In this document: piece after piece, positions 47,801-55,986 of the stretch | How the letters are laid out: each line of letters starts with the position of its first letter | Numbering within the stretch: position 1 is the stretch's first letter | Assembly (NCBI GenBank): GCA_910578615.1 | Contig: CAJTRI010000006.1 | Span: 73,328-137,327, forward strand | DNA length: 64,000 bases | Direction of reading: 5' to 3' | Source of the DNA: an uncultured Duncaniella sp. | GTDB taxonomy: Bacteria > Bacteroidota > Bacteroidia > Bacteroidales > Muribaculaceae | The notes under the pieces: generated by a model | What the model saw: the letters and a program-made list of their open reading frames with translations, nothing else | Told to the model about the DNA's origin: nothing | Databases searched by the model: none | Position numbers and translations under genes: made by a program

Positions 47801-47931
47801 GCGTTAAGATCCGGGAAAATATCGACCTCGGTGCGCATCATTACCACCATCCCGACAATCAGCAATACCACTGAGAGGACTATCACGGCAAGGCGATTGT
47901 CAAGCGATGCCTTTATGATTCTGTTAAGCAT
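44857..47931 (-). CDS. cusA: Heavy-metal efflux RND pump (CusA/CzcA family)
   Basis: 1024 residues. HME-RND pump with 12 membrane helices and two large periplasmic loops: starts MLNRIIKASLDNRLAVIV; TEAPGMAPEEIEKTVTYPVE; the charged proton-relay region in helix 4 IAIGSLVDDAIVDVENVYKRLRE; and GAVFVIVVLFFFLMNLRTT. The chain belongs to the CusA/CzcA/NccA line and exports Cu+, Ag+, Zn2+, Co2+ or Ni2+; the exact metal cannot be fixed here. Stop overlaps cusC by 4 bases; the adaptor gene ends 11 bases upstream. Confidence 0.93.
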   Translation of the reverse strand: MLNRIIKASLDNRLAVIVLSVVLLIVGMVVMMRTEVDIFPDLNAPTVVVMTEAPGMAPEEIEKTVTYPVETAANGAVGVRRVRSSTTPGFSVVWVEFDWDTDVYRARQIVSEKLSEIEGQLPPGVGSPTLGSQSSILGEMLIIGLTSDSLSSMSELRTIADRQIRPRLLSIPGVSQVSVIGGDAKEFQIRLCPAKMQRHGVSLNEVREAVAGMNRNAPGGVVYDYGNEYIVKGDITTSDVDALANSVVSSVGNRIVRLSDIAEVAIGAEEPRLGVASVKAEPAVLLTVTKQPGAGTISLTDEIDNQLSILSKTFPAGVKVHSDIFRQADFITRSISNLQESLFVGAVFVIVVLFFFLMNLRTTVISLVALPLSIIVTIIALHFMGLTINTMSLGGIAIAIGSLVDDAIVDVENVYKRLRERHATGESVVRIVYDASREVRMPIFNSSLIIMASFVPLFFLSGMEGRMLRPLGISFMVSLLASTLVALTVTPVLCSYLLGSKKVLSKIDREPWLSRKLRVIYDRALGKAMSRPRPVLIATGALFAVSVGLFFTLGRSFLPPFNEGSLTINVSTLPGISLERSDEVGRKAEEIILSIPEINTVARKTGRAELDEHSLGVNVSEIEAPYTLDNGRSRREMVADLRHCLSHIPGANIEIGQPISHRIDAMLSGTEAQIAIKLFGDDLATLYSIGNRIKAEVSEVPGVVDVNIEQQMERPQLDIRPRRDMLAYYGIPVGEFADFVTVALSGEVVSQVYEGGYPVNLTLKFEPEARESLDAVSSLMIDSPKGKIPLTSVADVVSSSGPNSINRENVSRRIVISANVDGRDLRGAVDDIADKIDTGISLPEGYYVTYGGQFESEQSASRTLALVSIGALIIIFLLLYGQYHSASRAGIILLNMPLALIGGILILRLTSGELNIPAIIGFISLMGIATRNGMLLMSRYETLRAGGEELKKRVIHGSSDRLNPILMTALSSALALIPLAVGGHLPGNEIQSPLAIVILGGLLSSTFLNIFIVPIIYYLTNRKK

Positions 47932-47942
47932 GACTCGTCAGA

Positions 47943-49094
47943 TTAATGGTTGTGGGAATGACCTTCGGGCACGACTGTGGCTTGTTCGGCAAGACGCACG
48001 AACGAAAGCCCTGCACTCACCACGGAGTCCCCCTCGGCGACCCCTTTTAGAATCTCGGCACGAATGCCGTCAGTACGCCCTATCGTCACAGGACGCTTCT
48101 CAAAATCGCCGTCCTCATGTTTGACGTATACAAACTTCTCACCAAGCTGTTCTGTAAGTGCCGAGACAGGGACGGTAAGAACGCCGTGTCTGACAGCACC
48201 TTTCAGATATACCTCGGCCGCAGTCCCCGGAACGACAGGCGAACCAGACGAAAGGGTGAAATAAACCGGGATATATCCGGGTGTCTCAGCCGAATTGGCA
48301 GATGTCGAAAGCAGACGGCCACCGTAATCGGCTATATCAACAGGCTCTCCCTGCGAGCCATGCGGAGTAATGACCGCACCAGAGACAAGGGGTATGAACG
48401 ACGCATCGCGCACCGGCAATAGTGCACGCAATGTCACAGTCCCGGCACCAGATATAACAGCCACCGGCGCGCCGGTATCGACAAATTGCCCCTCCTGGGC
48501 CACCAGACTGGTAATCACGCCAGACCTCGGGGCAGTTACAGAACCTAATGATGCCGAAGGACTGTAAGACGCCTTGGCTGAATTGTAGGCGGCAAGGGCA
48601 TCATTATATTCCTTGCGTGTCACAAGTCCGTCGGCAAGAAGCGGCGTCAGACGGTCAAGTTCTCGTTTGGCATTCTCTACCGCAACCTTTGCAGCCACGT
48701 TAGCATCACCGCCGGTGACCCCCTTGGAGGTAACACGCGCTATAAGCTGTCCGGCTTTGACGTTGCTTCCCTGAGTAATTCCGGGAGCAAGAGAGATAAC
48801 CCCGGAAGTATGTGCTGACGCCGTGGCCACATCAGATGCCGAGGGAAGTACCTCCCCTGCCACCTTTACGACCTCACAAAACTGTCCCGGAACTACCGCC
48901 TCGACACCGACACCGAAACGGGCGGCATCCTCTGATGACATGTGGACTATTCCCGGACTTTCATGATTGTGCTCACCGGCAGTCTCCCCTTCCTCTTCAT
49001 GATCGCCATGCGACTCATGGTTATGACAGGCTGTAAAACAAACAGCCGTAAAAATCGCCGACAGAGCGATATGTAAAAAACGTTCTTTATTCAT
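47943..49094 (-). CDS. cusB: Heavy-metal efflux adaptor, His-rich (CusB type)
   Basis: 383 residues from MNKERFLHIAL; the frame continues to 49241 but the promoter box at 49124 lies inside that extension. Lipoprotein signal ends in CFTACHNHE. A His/Glu-rich stretch follows (HNHESHGDHEEEGETAGEH) and the C-terminus ends in GHSHNH, both likely metal-binding. Lipoyl halves (AGEVLPSASDVATASAHTSG; VTAPRSGVITSLVAQEG) flank a coiled coil. First gene of the operon cusBAC-chr-chr-folC. Confidence 0.92.
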   Translation of the reverse strand: MNKERFLHIALSAIFTAVCFTACHNHESHGDHEEEGETAGEHNHESPGIVHMSSEDAARFGVGVEAVVPGQFCEVVKVAGEVLPSASDVATASAHTSGVISLAPGITQGSNVKAGQLIARVTSKGVTGGDANVAAKVAVENAKRELDRLTPLLADGLVTRKEYNDALAAYNSAKASYSPSASLGSVTAPRSGVITSLVAQEGQFVDTGAPVAVISGAGTVTLRALLPVRDASFIPLVSGAVITPHGSQGEPVDIADYGGRLLSTSANSAETPGYIPVYFTLSSGSPVVPGTAAEVYLKGAVRHGVLTVPVSALTEQLGEKFVYVKHEDGDFEKRPVTIGRTDGIRAEILKGVAEGDSVVSAGLSFVRLAEQATVVPEGHSHNH

Positions 49095-49123
49095 GAATTT
49101 CTCAGGCTTGATAAAAGCTTTTG

Positions 49124-49155
49124 CAAAATTACTCATCTTTTTTCTATTAGACAAA
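49124..49155 (-). promoter_or_regulatory. Promoter for the cusBAC-chr-folC operon
   Basis: Minus strand: TTTG (49155-49152), 20-base spacer, TAATTTTG (49131-49124), about 30 bases before the cusB ATG. It faces away from the tilS promoter; the 130-base interval between them shows no recognisable metal-regulator site. Confidence 0.75.
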
Positions 49156-49286
49156 TTTTCAGTCTCATGCATAGGGCTGCAAACAGACCTGTTATCTATG
49201 CACAAAATTAGTATTTTATCGATGGACGCACATTGCATCATATTCTCAAAATCTTATACCGGCAAGAGAAATCCTCGCACCTGTCA

Positions 49287-49318
49287 TTTGCCTTTTCATG
49301 AAATATATTGTAACTTTG
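49287..49318 (+). promoter_or_regulatory. Promoter for tilS
   Basis: TTTG at 49287-49290, 20-base spacer, TAACTTTG at 49311-49318. The -7 box ends 5 bases before the GTG at 49324, which predicts a nearly leaderless mRNA. Confidence 0.75.
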
Positions 49319-49323
49319 GAGAC

Positions 49324-50613
49324 GTGATTGAAACCAAAGTCAGAAAATATATCGAGTCACACGATCTTCTCCGAAAAGAAGACAATGTGATCGTAGGACT
49401 GAGCGGAGGAGCCGACTCAGTCTCATTGCTGTCAATACTCCGAAATCTGGGTATAAGATGTATCGCGGCCCACTGCAACTTTCATCTGCGCGGGGCTGAA
49501 AGCGACCGTGACGAGACATTCTGCCGTGAACTATGCGAGAAGTCAGGCGTCAAACTCATTGTACAGCACTTTGACGTCGGGACAAGAATGAAATCCACCG
49601 GCGAATCCATCGAGATGGCCTGCCGGACACTGAGATATGACTGGTGGAACAGCATGATTGAAAAAGGTATCGGGGACTATATCGCCGTAGGTCACCACCG
49701 AGAGGACAATATCGAGACCTTCTTTATCAATCTCTTACGAGGCTGCGGGCTTAGAGGACTGAAAGGGATGCAGCCATGCAACGGCAGAATAATTCGTCCG
49801 CTACTTGACATCACCCGCCAAGAGATAGAGTCCTATCTCTTGGACAAAGGCATAGGATATGTCACGGACAGCACCAATCTCGAAGACGAATTCCGCCGCA
49901 ACAAACTGCGGCTCAATATACTTCCACTTATTGAAAAGGAGTTTCCCGGTGGGATGGACGCGATCTCACGCACTATCGACAATCTTACAGGAAACCATAC
50001 TCTCTATCGACATCTGACCGAAGAGATGAGAAAACGGTTCACCGATGACTGCGGACGCATCGATGTCAGGACACTCTCTCAGAGCATGCCATGTCCTGAC
50101 ACAGCCCTCTTCGAGCTAATCTCCCCATGGGGACTCAATATCTCACATGCCAAAAACATACTTGCTTCCTTGGACGATGATACACGCGGAGGAAAATGGT
50201 ATGGCGGCTGCCTGCTTGACCGAGGACTGCTCTACCCTCCTGTCACTTGCGAATCCGAGACATGCGATTGCATCAAAATCAACCATATATCCCCTGAGGA
50301 ATTTCGCTCCATACTGTCCGAAAAAAGCATCAACCCGGATGCCATTTACTTAGATAGCAATGCGGTTGACACGACCCGCCTCCGTCTCAGGAGATGGCGC
50401 CACGGAGACCGTATAGCCCCTTTCGGCATGAAGGGCACCAGACTTGTAAGCGATATCCTCAGTGATGCCAAGCTTTCCATGATAGAAAAGCGCGATGTAA
50501 GGATACTCGAATACGATGGCATGGTTCTTTGGGTGGTGGGTATGCGTCCGTCACGACATTTCCCGATAACAAAAAAGACCCGGAAAGTGGCTGTGATTAC
50601 ATGTCCGAGGTAA
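49324..50613 (+). CDS. tilS: tRNA(Ile)-lysidine synthase
   Basis: 429 residues from a GTG start (VIETKVRKYIESHDLL). An ATG-initiated frame begins at 49093, but that start lies upstream of a full promoter, so the GTG is chosen. TilS modifies C34 of tRNA-Ile(CAU) with lysine and ATP, an essential decoding step. The PP-loop is GLSGGADSVSLL, with HCNFHLRGAESDRDE and VGHHREDNIETFFINLLRG downstream, and DSTNLEDEFRRNKLRLNI of the family. The C-terminal TilS_C part carries the WRHGDRIAPFGMKGTRLVSD segment. Overlaps the convergent GT2 gene by 17 bases. Confidence 0.93.
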   Translation: MIETKVRKYIESHDLLRKEDNVIVGLSGGADSVSLLSILRNLGIRCIAAHCNFHLRGAESDRDETFCRELCEKSGVKLIVQHFDVGTRMKSTGESIEMACRTLRYDWWNSMIEKGIGDYIAVGHHREDNIETFFINLLRGCGLRGLKGMQPCNGRIIRPLLDITRQEIESYLLDKGIGYVTDSTNLEDEFRRNKLRLNILPLIEKEFPGGMDAISRTIDNLTGNHTLYRHLTEEMRKRFTDDCGRIDVRTLSQSMPCPDTALFELISPWGLNISHAKNILASLDDDTRGGKWYGGCLLDRGLLYPPVTCESETCDCIKINHISPEEFRSILSEKSINPDAIYLDSNAVDTTRLRLRRWRHGDRIAPFGMKGTRLVSDILSDAKLSMIEKRDVRILEYDGMVLWVVGMRPSRHFPITKKTRKVAVITCPR

Positions 50614-51565
50614 CCTTGTCTCCATTATAGTCGTCAACGAAATAAACCGGCCGGCCCTTGGTCTCGTTGAAAATCCGACCTATGTATTCCCCGATTATTC
50701 CAAGAGCCAGCAACTGACAACCTCCAAGGAACAACATCACGCACAGCAATGTGGGATAGCCTCTTACCTCTTCGCCAAAGAACACAGTCTTTGTCAGGAC
50801 AAAGACAAGGTATACAAAGGCCACGACCGACACAAACAGCCCTATGACCGAGGCTATGCGCAGGGGAGCTATGGTGAAACCTGTGATGCCATCTATCCCG
50901 AGTGAAAGAAGGCCGGCGAGACTGAACGACGACCGCCCTTCGGCACGGTTAGCTGTCTCAAACTCAACACCTTTTTTGGAATAGCCGATCAGGCAATACA
51001 GCCCTTTGGTGTAACGCTGCGACTCTCTCATACTCCTCATCGCATCCACCGCCCTCCTCGAAAGGAGTCTGAAATCGCCCACGTTCCTAAGCACGTTGAC
51101 GCGCGTGGTGCGCTGCAATATGTCATAATACAGACCTGACAGCCTCCTTCTAAGCCATGACTCCTTCCCTCTTGACAGCCTTATGCCGTACACATCGTCA
51201 TATCCCTTCTCCCATTCCCTTATCATCTTCGGGATTGCCGATACAGGATGCTGCATATCTGCATCCATTATGACCACACAGTCACCCTTGGCATAATCCA
51301 TACCGGCAAGAAGAGCCCCTTCCTTGCCGAAGTTGCGGGACAGATTAAGATAGTTCACACGGGAATCCTTCTCTCTCAATCCTTTCAGCACCGTAACCGT
51401 ATCATCAGAACTCCCGTCATTCACTATCAGGAATTCCCACTCATATATCTCTCCGGCCTCGGCCATGGCATCAGCCATCGAGCCAAGCGCCTCTATCAGA
51501 CGAGGGAGGTTTCCGGCTTCCTTATAGGCCGGGGCAAGGATTGTTATAAGTCGGGGCGAGGACAT
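50597..51565 (-). CDS. Family 2 glycosyltransferase, polyprenyl-phosphate sugar type (GtrB/DPM1)
   Basis: 322 residues. GT-A domain at 1-~210: ITILAPAYKEAGNLPRLIEAL, IVNDGSSDDT, metal DxD in VVIMDADMQHP, and LSRNFGKEGALLAGMDYAKGD; then two C-terminal membrane helices (about 230-255 and 268-290). Such enzymes attach a sugar to undecaprenyl phosphate on the cytoplasmic face. The glycan target is unknown. Confidence 0.9.
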   Translation of the reverse strand: MSSPRLITILAPAYKEAGNLPRLIEALGSMADAMAEAGEIYEWEFLIVNDGSSDDTVTVLKGLREKDSRVNYLNLSRNFGKEGALLAGMDYAKGDCVVIMDADMQHPVSAIPKMIREWEKGYDDVYGIRLSRGKESWLRRRLSGLYYDILQRTTRVNVLRNVGDFRLLSRRAVDAMRSMRESQRYTKGLYCLIGYSKKGVEFETANRAEGRSSFSLAGLLSLGIDGITGFTIAPLRIASVIGLFVSVVAFVYLVFVLTKTVFFGEEVRGYPTLLCVMLFLGGCQLLALGIIGEYIGRIFNETKGRPVYFVDDYNGDKVTSDM

Positions 51566-51585
51566 GCGTTTAATGTTATGAAAGA

Positions 51586-51593
51586 CAAAAATA
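51586..51593 (-). promoter_or_regulatory. -7 box for the GT2 gene
   Basis: TATTTTTG on the minus strand, 21 bases before the ATG at 51565. No clear -33 element. Confidence 0.45.
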
Positions 51594-51668
51594 ATACTTA
51601 TAGGTTAAAGATTTGTGGATTTTTTGCATAAATATTCCGAATATAGCGTCTATTTTAGATTTTTTCAC

Positions 51669-51676
51669 TAATTTTG
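51669..51676 (+). promoter_or_regulatory. -7 box for the SulP transporter gene
   Basis: TAATTTTG 62 bases before the ATG at 51738. No convincing -33 element. Confidence 0.5.
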
Positions 51677-51737
51677 CAGCCTCCAAAGTCGAGATGACTG
51701 AACTAAATAGTACAACAGCAATTAAGATTGTAAAGAA

Positions 51738-53444
51738 ATGAATCTATCAGGTCCGATTGACTTCAAGCCGAAACTTCTATCGGCATTGGGTCACTACTCA
51801 ATGGAAAAATTCAAGTCCGACCTCGTTGCCGGCATCGTTGTGGGAATAGTCGCACTCCCGTTGGCCATCGCTTTCGGTATAGCCAGCGGTGTAAGTCCCA
51901 CAGTGGGTCTTATCACAGCCATTATCGGCGGCTTCATTGTTTCGGCTGCCGGCGGATGCTCCGTACAGATCGGAGGCCCCACAGGAGCTTTCATCGTCAT
52001 TGTATACAACATTATCTCCACCTTCGGTCTCGAAGGGCTGGCAGTGGCCACATTTATGGCCGGACTGATACTGGTTGCTCTGGGATGTTTCCGCCTCGGG
52101 ACTGTCATAAAATTCATCCCCTACCCCATCGTAGTAGGTTTCACTGCCGGTATAGCGCTGACCATATTCTCCACCCAGATAAACGACTTTCTGGGGCTCG
52201 GCCTTAGAAACGTGCCCAGCGAGTTTCTGCCCAAATGGGGCGTCTATATCAGCAACATCACCAATCTTGACCCGGCCACTCTCGTTGTAGGAGCCGTCTC
52301 GCTGCTAATCATAATCCTGACGCCCAAAGTGTCGCGCCGTCTGCCCGGCGCGCTCATCGCTATTATAATTGTGACTGCGGCAGTCTACTTCATTCCCGGT
52401 GTAAACGTAGAGACCATCGGTGACCGCTTCGGCGCACTCCCCACCGACATCCCGCAGCCCCACGGATTTGAGCTTAATATGGCAACCATCAACCGGCTCC
52501 TCCCATCGGCATTTACCATAGCCATCCTCGGAGCCATCGAGAGCTTGTTGTCAGCAACCGTGGCCGACGGTGTGACCGGCTCACGCACCAACTCCAACAC
52601 CGAACTCATAGGCCAGGGTATGGCAAATATAGTAGTGCCGTTCTTCGGAGGCATCCCGGTGACAGGAGCCATAGCCCGCACCATGACCAACATCACCAAT
52701 GGCGGACGCACCCCGGTGGCAGGTATAATACATGCCGTAGTTCTCTTCCTTATATATCTCTTCCTCATGCCGTTGATCAATCTCGTGCCCATGTCATGCC
52801 TCGCGGCAGTGCTGATCGTGGTATCATACAACATGAGCGGATGGCGAACCATACGCGGCATACTCCACAATCCAAAGAGCGACATCTCGGTGCTCGTGCT
52901 GACATTCCTACTCACCGTAATCTTCGACCTCACCATCGCAATTGAGATGGGACTGTTACTCGCCGTGATCCTATTCCTTCGCCGAGTTATGGAAAACACC
53001 GAGATAAAGGTATATTCCGACCAGCTTGATATTGCCGACGGTTCGGAGACCACCATACATGAGGTTCTGAATGTCAATCCCGGAGTGGAGATATACGAGA
53101 TCGACGGCCCGTTCTTCTTCGGCGTGGCAACCAAATTTGACGAAATGATGCGCTCCACACTCGGCGAGAAACCCAAAGTACGCATCATACGTATGCGTAA
53201 GGTTCCCTTTATAGACTCGACCGCGATCCACAACCTTGAGATACTCATAAAGTCATCCCGCCAGGAAAACATCCATGTTGTGTTGTCCGGCGTTAAGGAA
53301 AATGTGCGCAAATCACTGGTCAACGCCGGTATCAACAATCTTCTCGGCGACGACCATATCTGCGACCACATCACCAAGGCCGTAGTCATGGCCAACCGTC
53401 TCGCCCCGGCAACCGATAACGCATTCTCAAAAAATCCAGCATAA
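51738..53444 (+). CDS. SulP-family anion transporter with STAS domain
   Basis: 568 residues. About 11-14 membrane helices: LVAGIVVGIVALPLAIAFGIASG (SulP signature), GGCSVQIGGPTGAFIVIVYNI, GVTGSRTNSNTELIGQGMAN. A STAS domain follows (about 440-550) with the conserved PFIDSTAIHNLE stretch. SulP members carry bicarbonate, sulfate or dicarboxylates; the substrate is uncertain. A DMT transporter gene follows 16 bases later. Confidence 0.93.
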   Translation: MNLSGPIDFKPKLLSALGHYSMEKFKSDLVAGIVVGIVALPLAIAFGIASGVSPTVGLITAIIGGFIVSAAGGCSVQIGGPTGAFIVIVYNIISTFGLEGLAVATFMAGLILVALGCFRLGTVIKFIPYPIVVGFTAGIALTIFSTQINDFLGLGLRNVPSEFLPKWGVYISNITNLDPATLVVGAVSLLIIILTPKVSRRLPGALIAIIIVTAAVYFIPGVNVETIGDRFGALPTDIPQPHGFELNMATINRLLPSAFTIAILGAIESLLSATVADGVTGSRTNSNTELIGQGMANIVVPFFGGIPVTGAIARTMTNITNGGRTPVAGIIHAVVLFLIYLFLMPLINLVPMSCLAAVLIVVSYNMSGWRTIRGILHNPKSDISVLVLTFLLTVIFDLTIAIEMGLLLAVILFLRRVMENTEIKVYSDQLDIADGSETTIHEVLNVNPGVEIYEIDGPFFFGVATKFDEMMRSTLGEKPKVRIIRMRKVPFIDSTAIHNLEILIKSSRQENIHVVLSGVKENVRKSLVNAGINNLLGDDHICDHITKAVVMANRLAPATDNAFSKNPA

Positions 53445-53460
53445 GAGATAGCAACATACC

Positions 53461-54339
53461 ATGTGGGTATTCCTCGCCACACTTTCCGCGCTATGCCTTG
53501 GCTTCTATGACGTGATGAAGAAACTGAGCGTCGAACGCAACAGCGTCCTCGGCGTTCTATTCCTAAACACCCTCTTCGGTGCGCTGTTCATGAGTCCTAT
53601 CCTAATCATAGGACTCTCCGAGGGCAATTACGGACTCGGCAACACGCTCGAAGGCCACGGAGCAATATTGTTAAAATCATTCATTGTACTCGGGTCATGG
53701 CTCCTCGGCTACGGCAGCATCAAGCACCTGCCTCTCACGATAGCCGGGCCTGTCAATGCCTCGCGTCCAGTACTCGTGCTTGTCGGCGCACTTCTCATCT
53801 TCGGAGAGAGGCTCAACGGCTGGCAATGGGCCGGCGTCATGCTCGGGTTCTGGTCGTTATTCTTCATCAGTCGTGTTGGTGGGAAGGAGGGATTCTCCCT
53901 AAAACACAGCCGATGGGTCTGGATGGCAATTGGCGCCACCACGCTCGGTGCCGTCAGCGCCCTGTATGACAAATACCTACTCACCCGTTACGAACCGCTC
54001 GAAGTCCAGGCATGGTATTCATTCTACCAACTACTCATCATGGGTGCGGCCCTTGGCATTATTATGAAGATACATCCATCCTCCACTCCCCTCAGATGGA
54101 GATGGACTATCCCGTTGATATCAGTGTTTCTCACCGTGGCCGATATCGCCTATTTCTACTCCCTCTCAATAGACGGCTCGATGATAGCCGTGGTCTCAAT
54201 GATAAGACGTGGAAGCGTCATCGTGTCATTCCTATATGGTGTCATAGCCCTGCATGAAAAGAACATCAGACTCAAACTCATAGACCTCTCCATCCTGCTC
54301 ACGGGACTGATATTCCTCGTGATAGGAAGTCTTGAATAA
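53461..54339 (+). CDS. EamA-type DMT transporter
   Basis: 292 residues with 10 membrane helices in two EamA repeats (about 1-140, MWVFLATLSALCLGFYDVMKK; 150-292, WVWMAIGATTLGAVSALYDKYL). Metabolite exporters and sugar or nucleotide importers share this fold; the substrate is unknown. Second gene after the SulP gene, followed by a terminator. Confidence 0.88.
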   Translation: MWVFLATLSALCLGFYDVMKKLSVERNSVLGVLFLNTLFGALFMSPILIIGLSEGNYGLGNTLEGHGAILLKSFIVLGSWLLGYGSIKHLPLTIAGPVNASRPVLVLVGALLIFGERLNGWQWAGVMLGFWSLFFISRVGGKEGFSLKHSRWVWMAIGATTLGAVSALYDKYLLTRYEPLEVQAWYSFYQLLIMGAALGIIMKIHPSSTPLRWRWTIPLISVFLTVADIAYFYSLSIDGSMIAVVSMIRRGSVIVSFLYGVIALHEKNIRLKLIDLSILLTGLIFLVIGSLE

Positions 54340-54367
54340 AGACAGTAAAGAAATCCATATCACCCAC

Positions 54368-54411
54368 CATGCCGCATAGCGGATGTTATCTGAACATCTC
54401 TACGCGGCATG
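54368..54411 (+). terminator. Terminator after the DMT transporter gene
   Basis: Outer 8-bp stem CATGCCGC/GCGGCATG (54368-54375 and 54404-54411) enclosing an inner hairpin GATGTT/AACATC (54382-54387 and 54393-54398), followed by an AT-rich tail. Confidence 0.6.
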
Positions 54412-54468
54412 GATATTTATTACGCGACATTATTTACTCCGTTTAGATGAAAAAATTCGCCATAATCC

Positions 54469-54499
54469 TTTGCAGAACAAAAAAGAATACATACCTTTG
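54469..54499 (+). promoter_or_regulatory. Promoter for tRNA-Gly
   Basis: TTTG at 54469-54472, 19-base spacer, TACCTTTG at 54492-54499, 24 bases before the tRNA. Confidence 0.75.
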
Positions 54500-54523
54500 C
54501 ACAACCAAAGGTAACCACATCAT

Positions 54524-54596
54524 GCGGTAATAGCTCAGTTGGTAGAGCATCAGCTTCCCAAGCTGAGGGTCGCGAGTTCGAGCCTCGTTTACCGCT
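54524..54596 (+). tRNA. tRNA-Gly(CCC)
   Basis: 73-base cloverleaf read by eye. Acceptor GCGGTAA pairs with TTACCGC; anticodon stem TCAGC/GCTGA holds the loop TTCCCAA, anticodon CCC at 54557-54559, reading GGG; T-arm GCGAG-TTCGAGC-CTCGT. No CCA is encoded (TCACG follows). An integrase gene lies 180 bases downstream on the same strand, so its 3' end is the probable attachment site of the mobile element. Confidence 0.95.
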
Positions 54597-54600
54597 CACG
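54577..54600 (+). other. Probable element boundary (attL) at the tRNA 3' end
   Basis: Inferred only: the element begins here because a tyrosine integrase gene is adjacent, foreign-looking genes follow, and composition turns AT-rich immediately after. The matching attR must lie beyond the window; the 14-base copy at 56185 is discussed separately. Confidence 0.5.
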
Positions 54601-54657
54601 ATAAATCACGCTTTATTTATATCTATTAGCGAAATTTAGGCTCTTTTATCCTTACTT

Positions 54658-54732
54658 TTTGTCGCATTTTATCGCGTTTTTTCTACTTTTGTCGCAAAAT
54701 GTTGTACCTATGTTGTACCCGGGTACAACATA
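54658..54732 (+). promoter_or_regulatory. Integrase promoter and palindromic operator
   Basis: TTTG (54658-54661) and TACTTTTG (54684-54691) with a 22-base spacer, slightly long. A perfect 24-base palindrome at 54709-54732 (centre CCCGGG) and an extra direct copy ATGTTGTACC at 54699-54708 lie over and after the predicted start, fitting a repressor operator or integrase arm site. A short direct repeat TTTTGTCGCA at 54657 and 54687 overlaps the promoter. Confidence 0.6.
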
Positions 54733-54774
54733 TAAGCAAACAATTATTAACACTGGTATATTTAATTTAACTCT

Positions 54775-55986
54775 ATGTTCTCATACAAATTCATTGTGCG
54801 CAGCGACAAAAACGATGATTTGCGGCTAAGGATAACAAATAACCGAGCTTCAACCCAGTTTTCAATGGGACTTAGAATGACCCAATCCGAACTTGATGCA
54901 GCTTTGTCTGGAATGTCCGGCAACATCCGCCTCGAAAAGATGCTTGCCTCATGGACTTCGCAGATAAAAGACCTGATGCTCGAACTGTCCGACCGAAAAG
55001 AGGCCGACATGGAAGTCAAAGAAATTCGCACGATATTATTGGAAAGGCTTCTTGGCATTGTCCCTAAAAAAAGCGAGACGGAAGATGCCTCGAAAGGCAA
55101 TTTCACCGCCTACTTTCAAAACTTCATTGACGGTAAGGAAAACAAAGGCACCAAAGGAGTGTACAAGCACACGCTTGACAAAATCCGCTCCTTTGACCCT
55201 GATGTCGATATGAAACGCTTCGAGGATATAGATCTCAAATGGCTGACGGACTTCGAGGCGTTCTGCGCCAAGACCGCAAGCAAGAATGCCCGCAACATTC
55301 ATCTGCGCAATATCCGCGCTGTGTTCAACAATGCCATAGATTATGAGATTACCACGGCATATCCGTTCCGGCGGTTCAAGATACGCCCAGAGGAAACGCG
55401 CAAGCGGTCGTTGTCGGTCGAGGAGCTGCGGAGATTTATTAATATGGAAGTTGAAGAATATCAACAGTTCTACAAGGATATGTTTCTCTTGTCGTTTTGC
55501 CTTATTGGCTGCAATGCAGTTGATATGTATGGGCTGTCTGAAATTACATCGAGCAACCGGATTGAATATACCCGCGCCAAAACCCATAGAAAATATTCAA
55601 TAAAAGTCGAACCCGAAGCACTTGAAATAATTAACAAATATCGCGGCAAAAGCAAATTGTTGTGCATTGCTGACCGATGGAGTGACCATAGAAATTTTGT
55701 GCATCAGCTTAATAAAGCACTAAAAAATATGGGGCAATTAGAGCGGGTGGGTAGAGGTGGTAAAAAAATACGAACTGCGGCGTTCCCGGAACTGAGTTCG
55801 TATTGGTGCCGACACACATGGGCAACGATAGCATATAACTGTTGCGGAGTATCGGAAGATATTATTGCACAGGCTTTAGGCCACGCCTCATCGCATACAA
55901 CCACAAGCATCTATATAAACCGTAGTGTTAAATTGGTGGATGAAGCAAACCGTAAAGTCATTGATTATGTATTCAATAAGAGGTAG
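54775..55986 (+). CDS. Tyrosine recombinase (integrase), mosaic composition
   Basis: 403 residues. N-terminal SAM-like and arm-binding region (about 1-210) and C-terminal catalytic domain. Catalytic residues by eye: Arg346 in WCRHTWAT, His370 in LGHASS, and the nucleophile Tyr380 in SIYINR. The usual first Arg is not evident in the LIGCNAVDMYGLSEI segment; the Bacteroides integrase IntDOT is also known to lack it. By line count, GC is about 52% for 55201-55440 but about 37% for 55441-55740, a sharp change near residue 220. Probably integrates the element into tRNA-Gly. Its 3' end overlaps the opposite-strand HNH gene. Confidence 0.92.
   Translation: MFSYKFIVRSDKNDDLRLRITNNRASTQFSMGLRMTQSELDAALSGMSGNIRLEKMLASWTSQIKDLMLELSDRKEADMEVKEIRTILLERLLGIVPKKSETEDASKGNFTAYFQNFIDGKENKGTKGVYKHTLDKIRSFDPDVDMKRFEDIDLKWLTDFEAFCAKTASKNARNIHLRNIRAVFNNAIDYEITTAYPFRRFKIRPEETRKRSLSVEELRRFINMEVEEYQQFYKDMFLLSFCLIGCNAVDMYGLSEITSSNRIEYTRAKTHRKYSIKVEPEALEIINKYRGKSKLLCIADRWSDHRNFVHQLNKALKNMGQLERVGRGGKKIRTAAFPELSSYWCRHTWATIAYNCCGVSEDIIAQALGHASSHTTTSIYINRSVKLVDEANRKVIDYVFNKR

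Noticed and set aside
49093..49323. Extended N-terminus of tilS
   Set aside because: The extra codons lie before a full promoter, so they would not be transcribed from it.
52385..53482. 365-codon minus-strand frame
   Set aside because: Antisense to the SulP gene, whose helices and STAS domain are clear.
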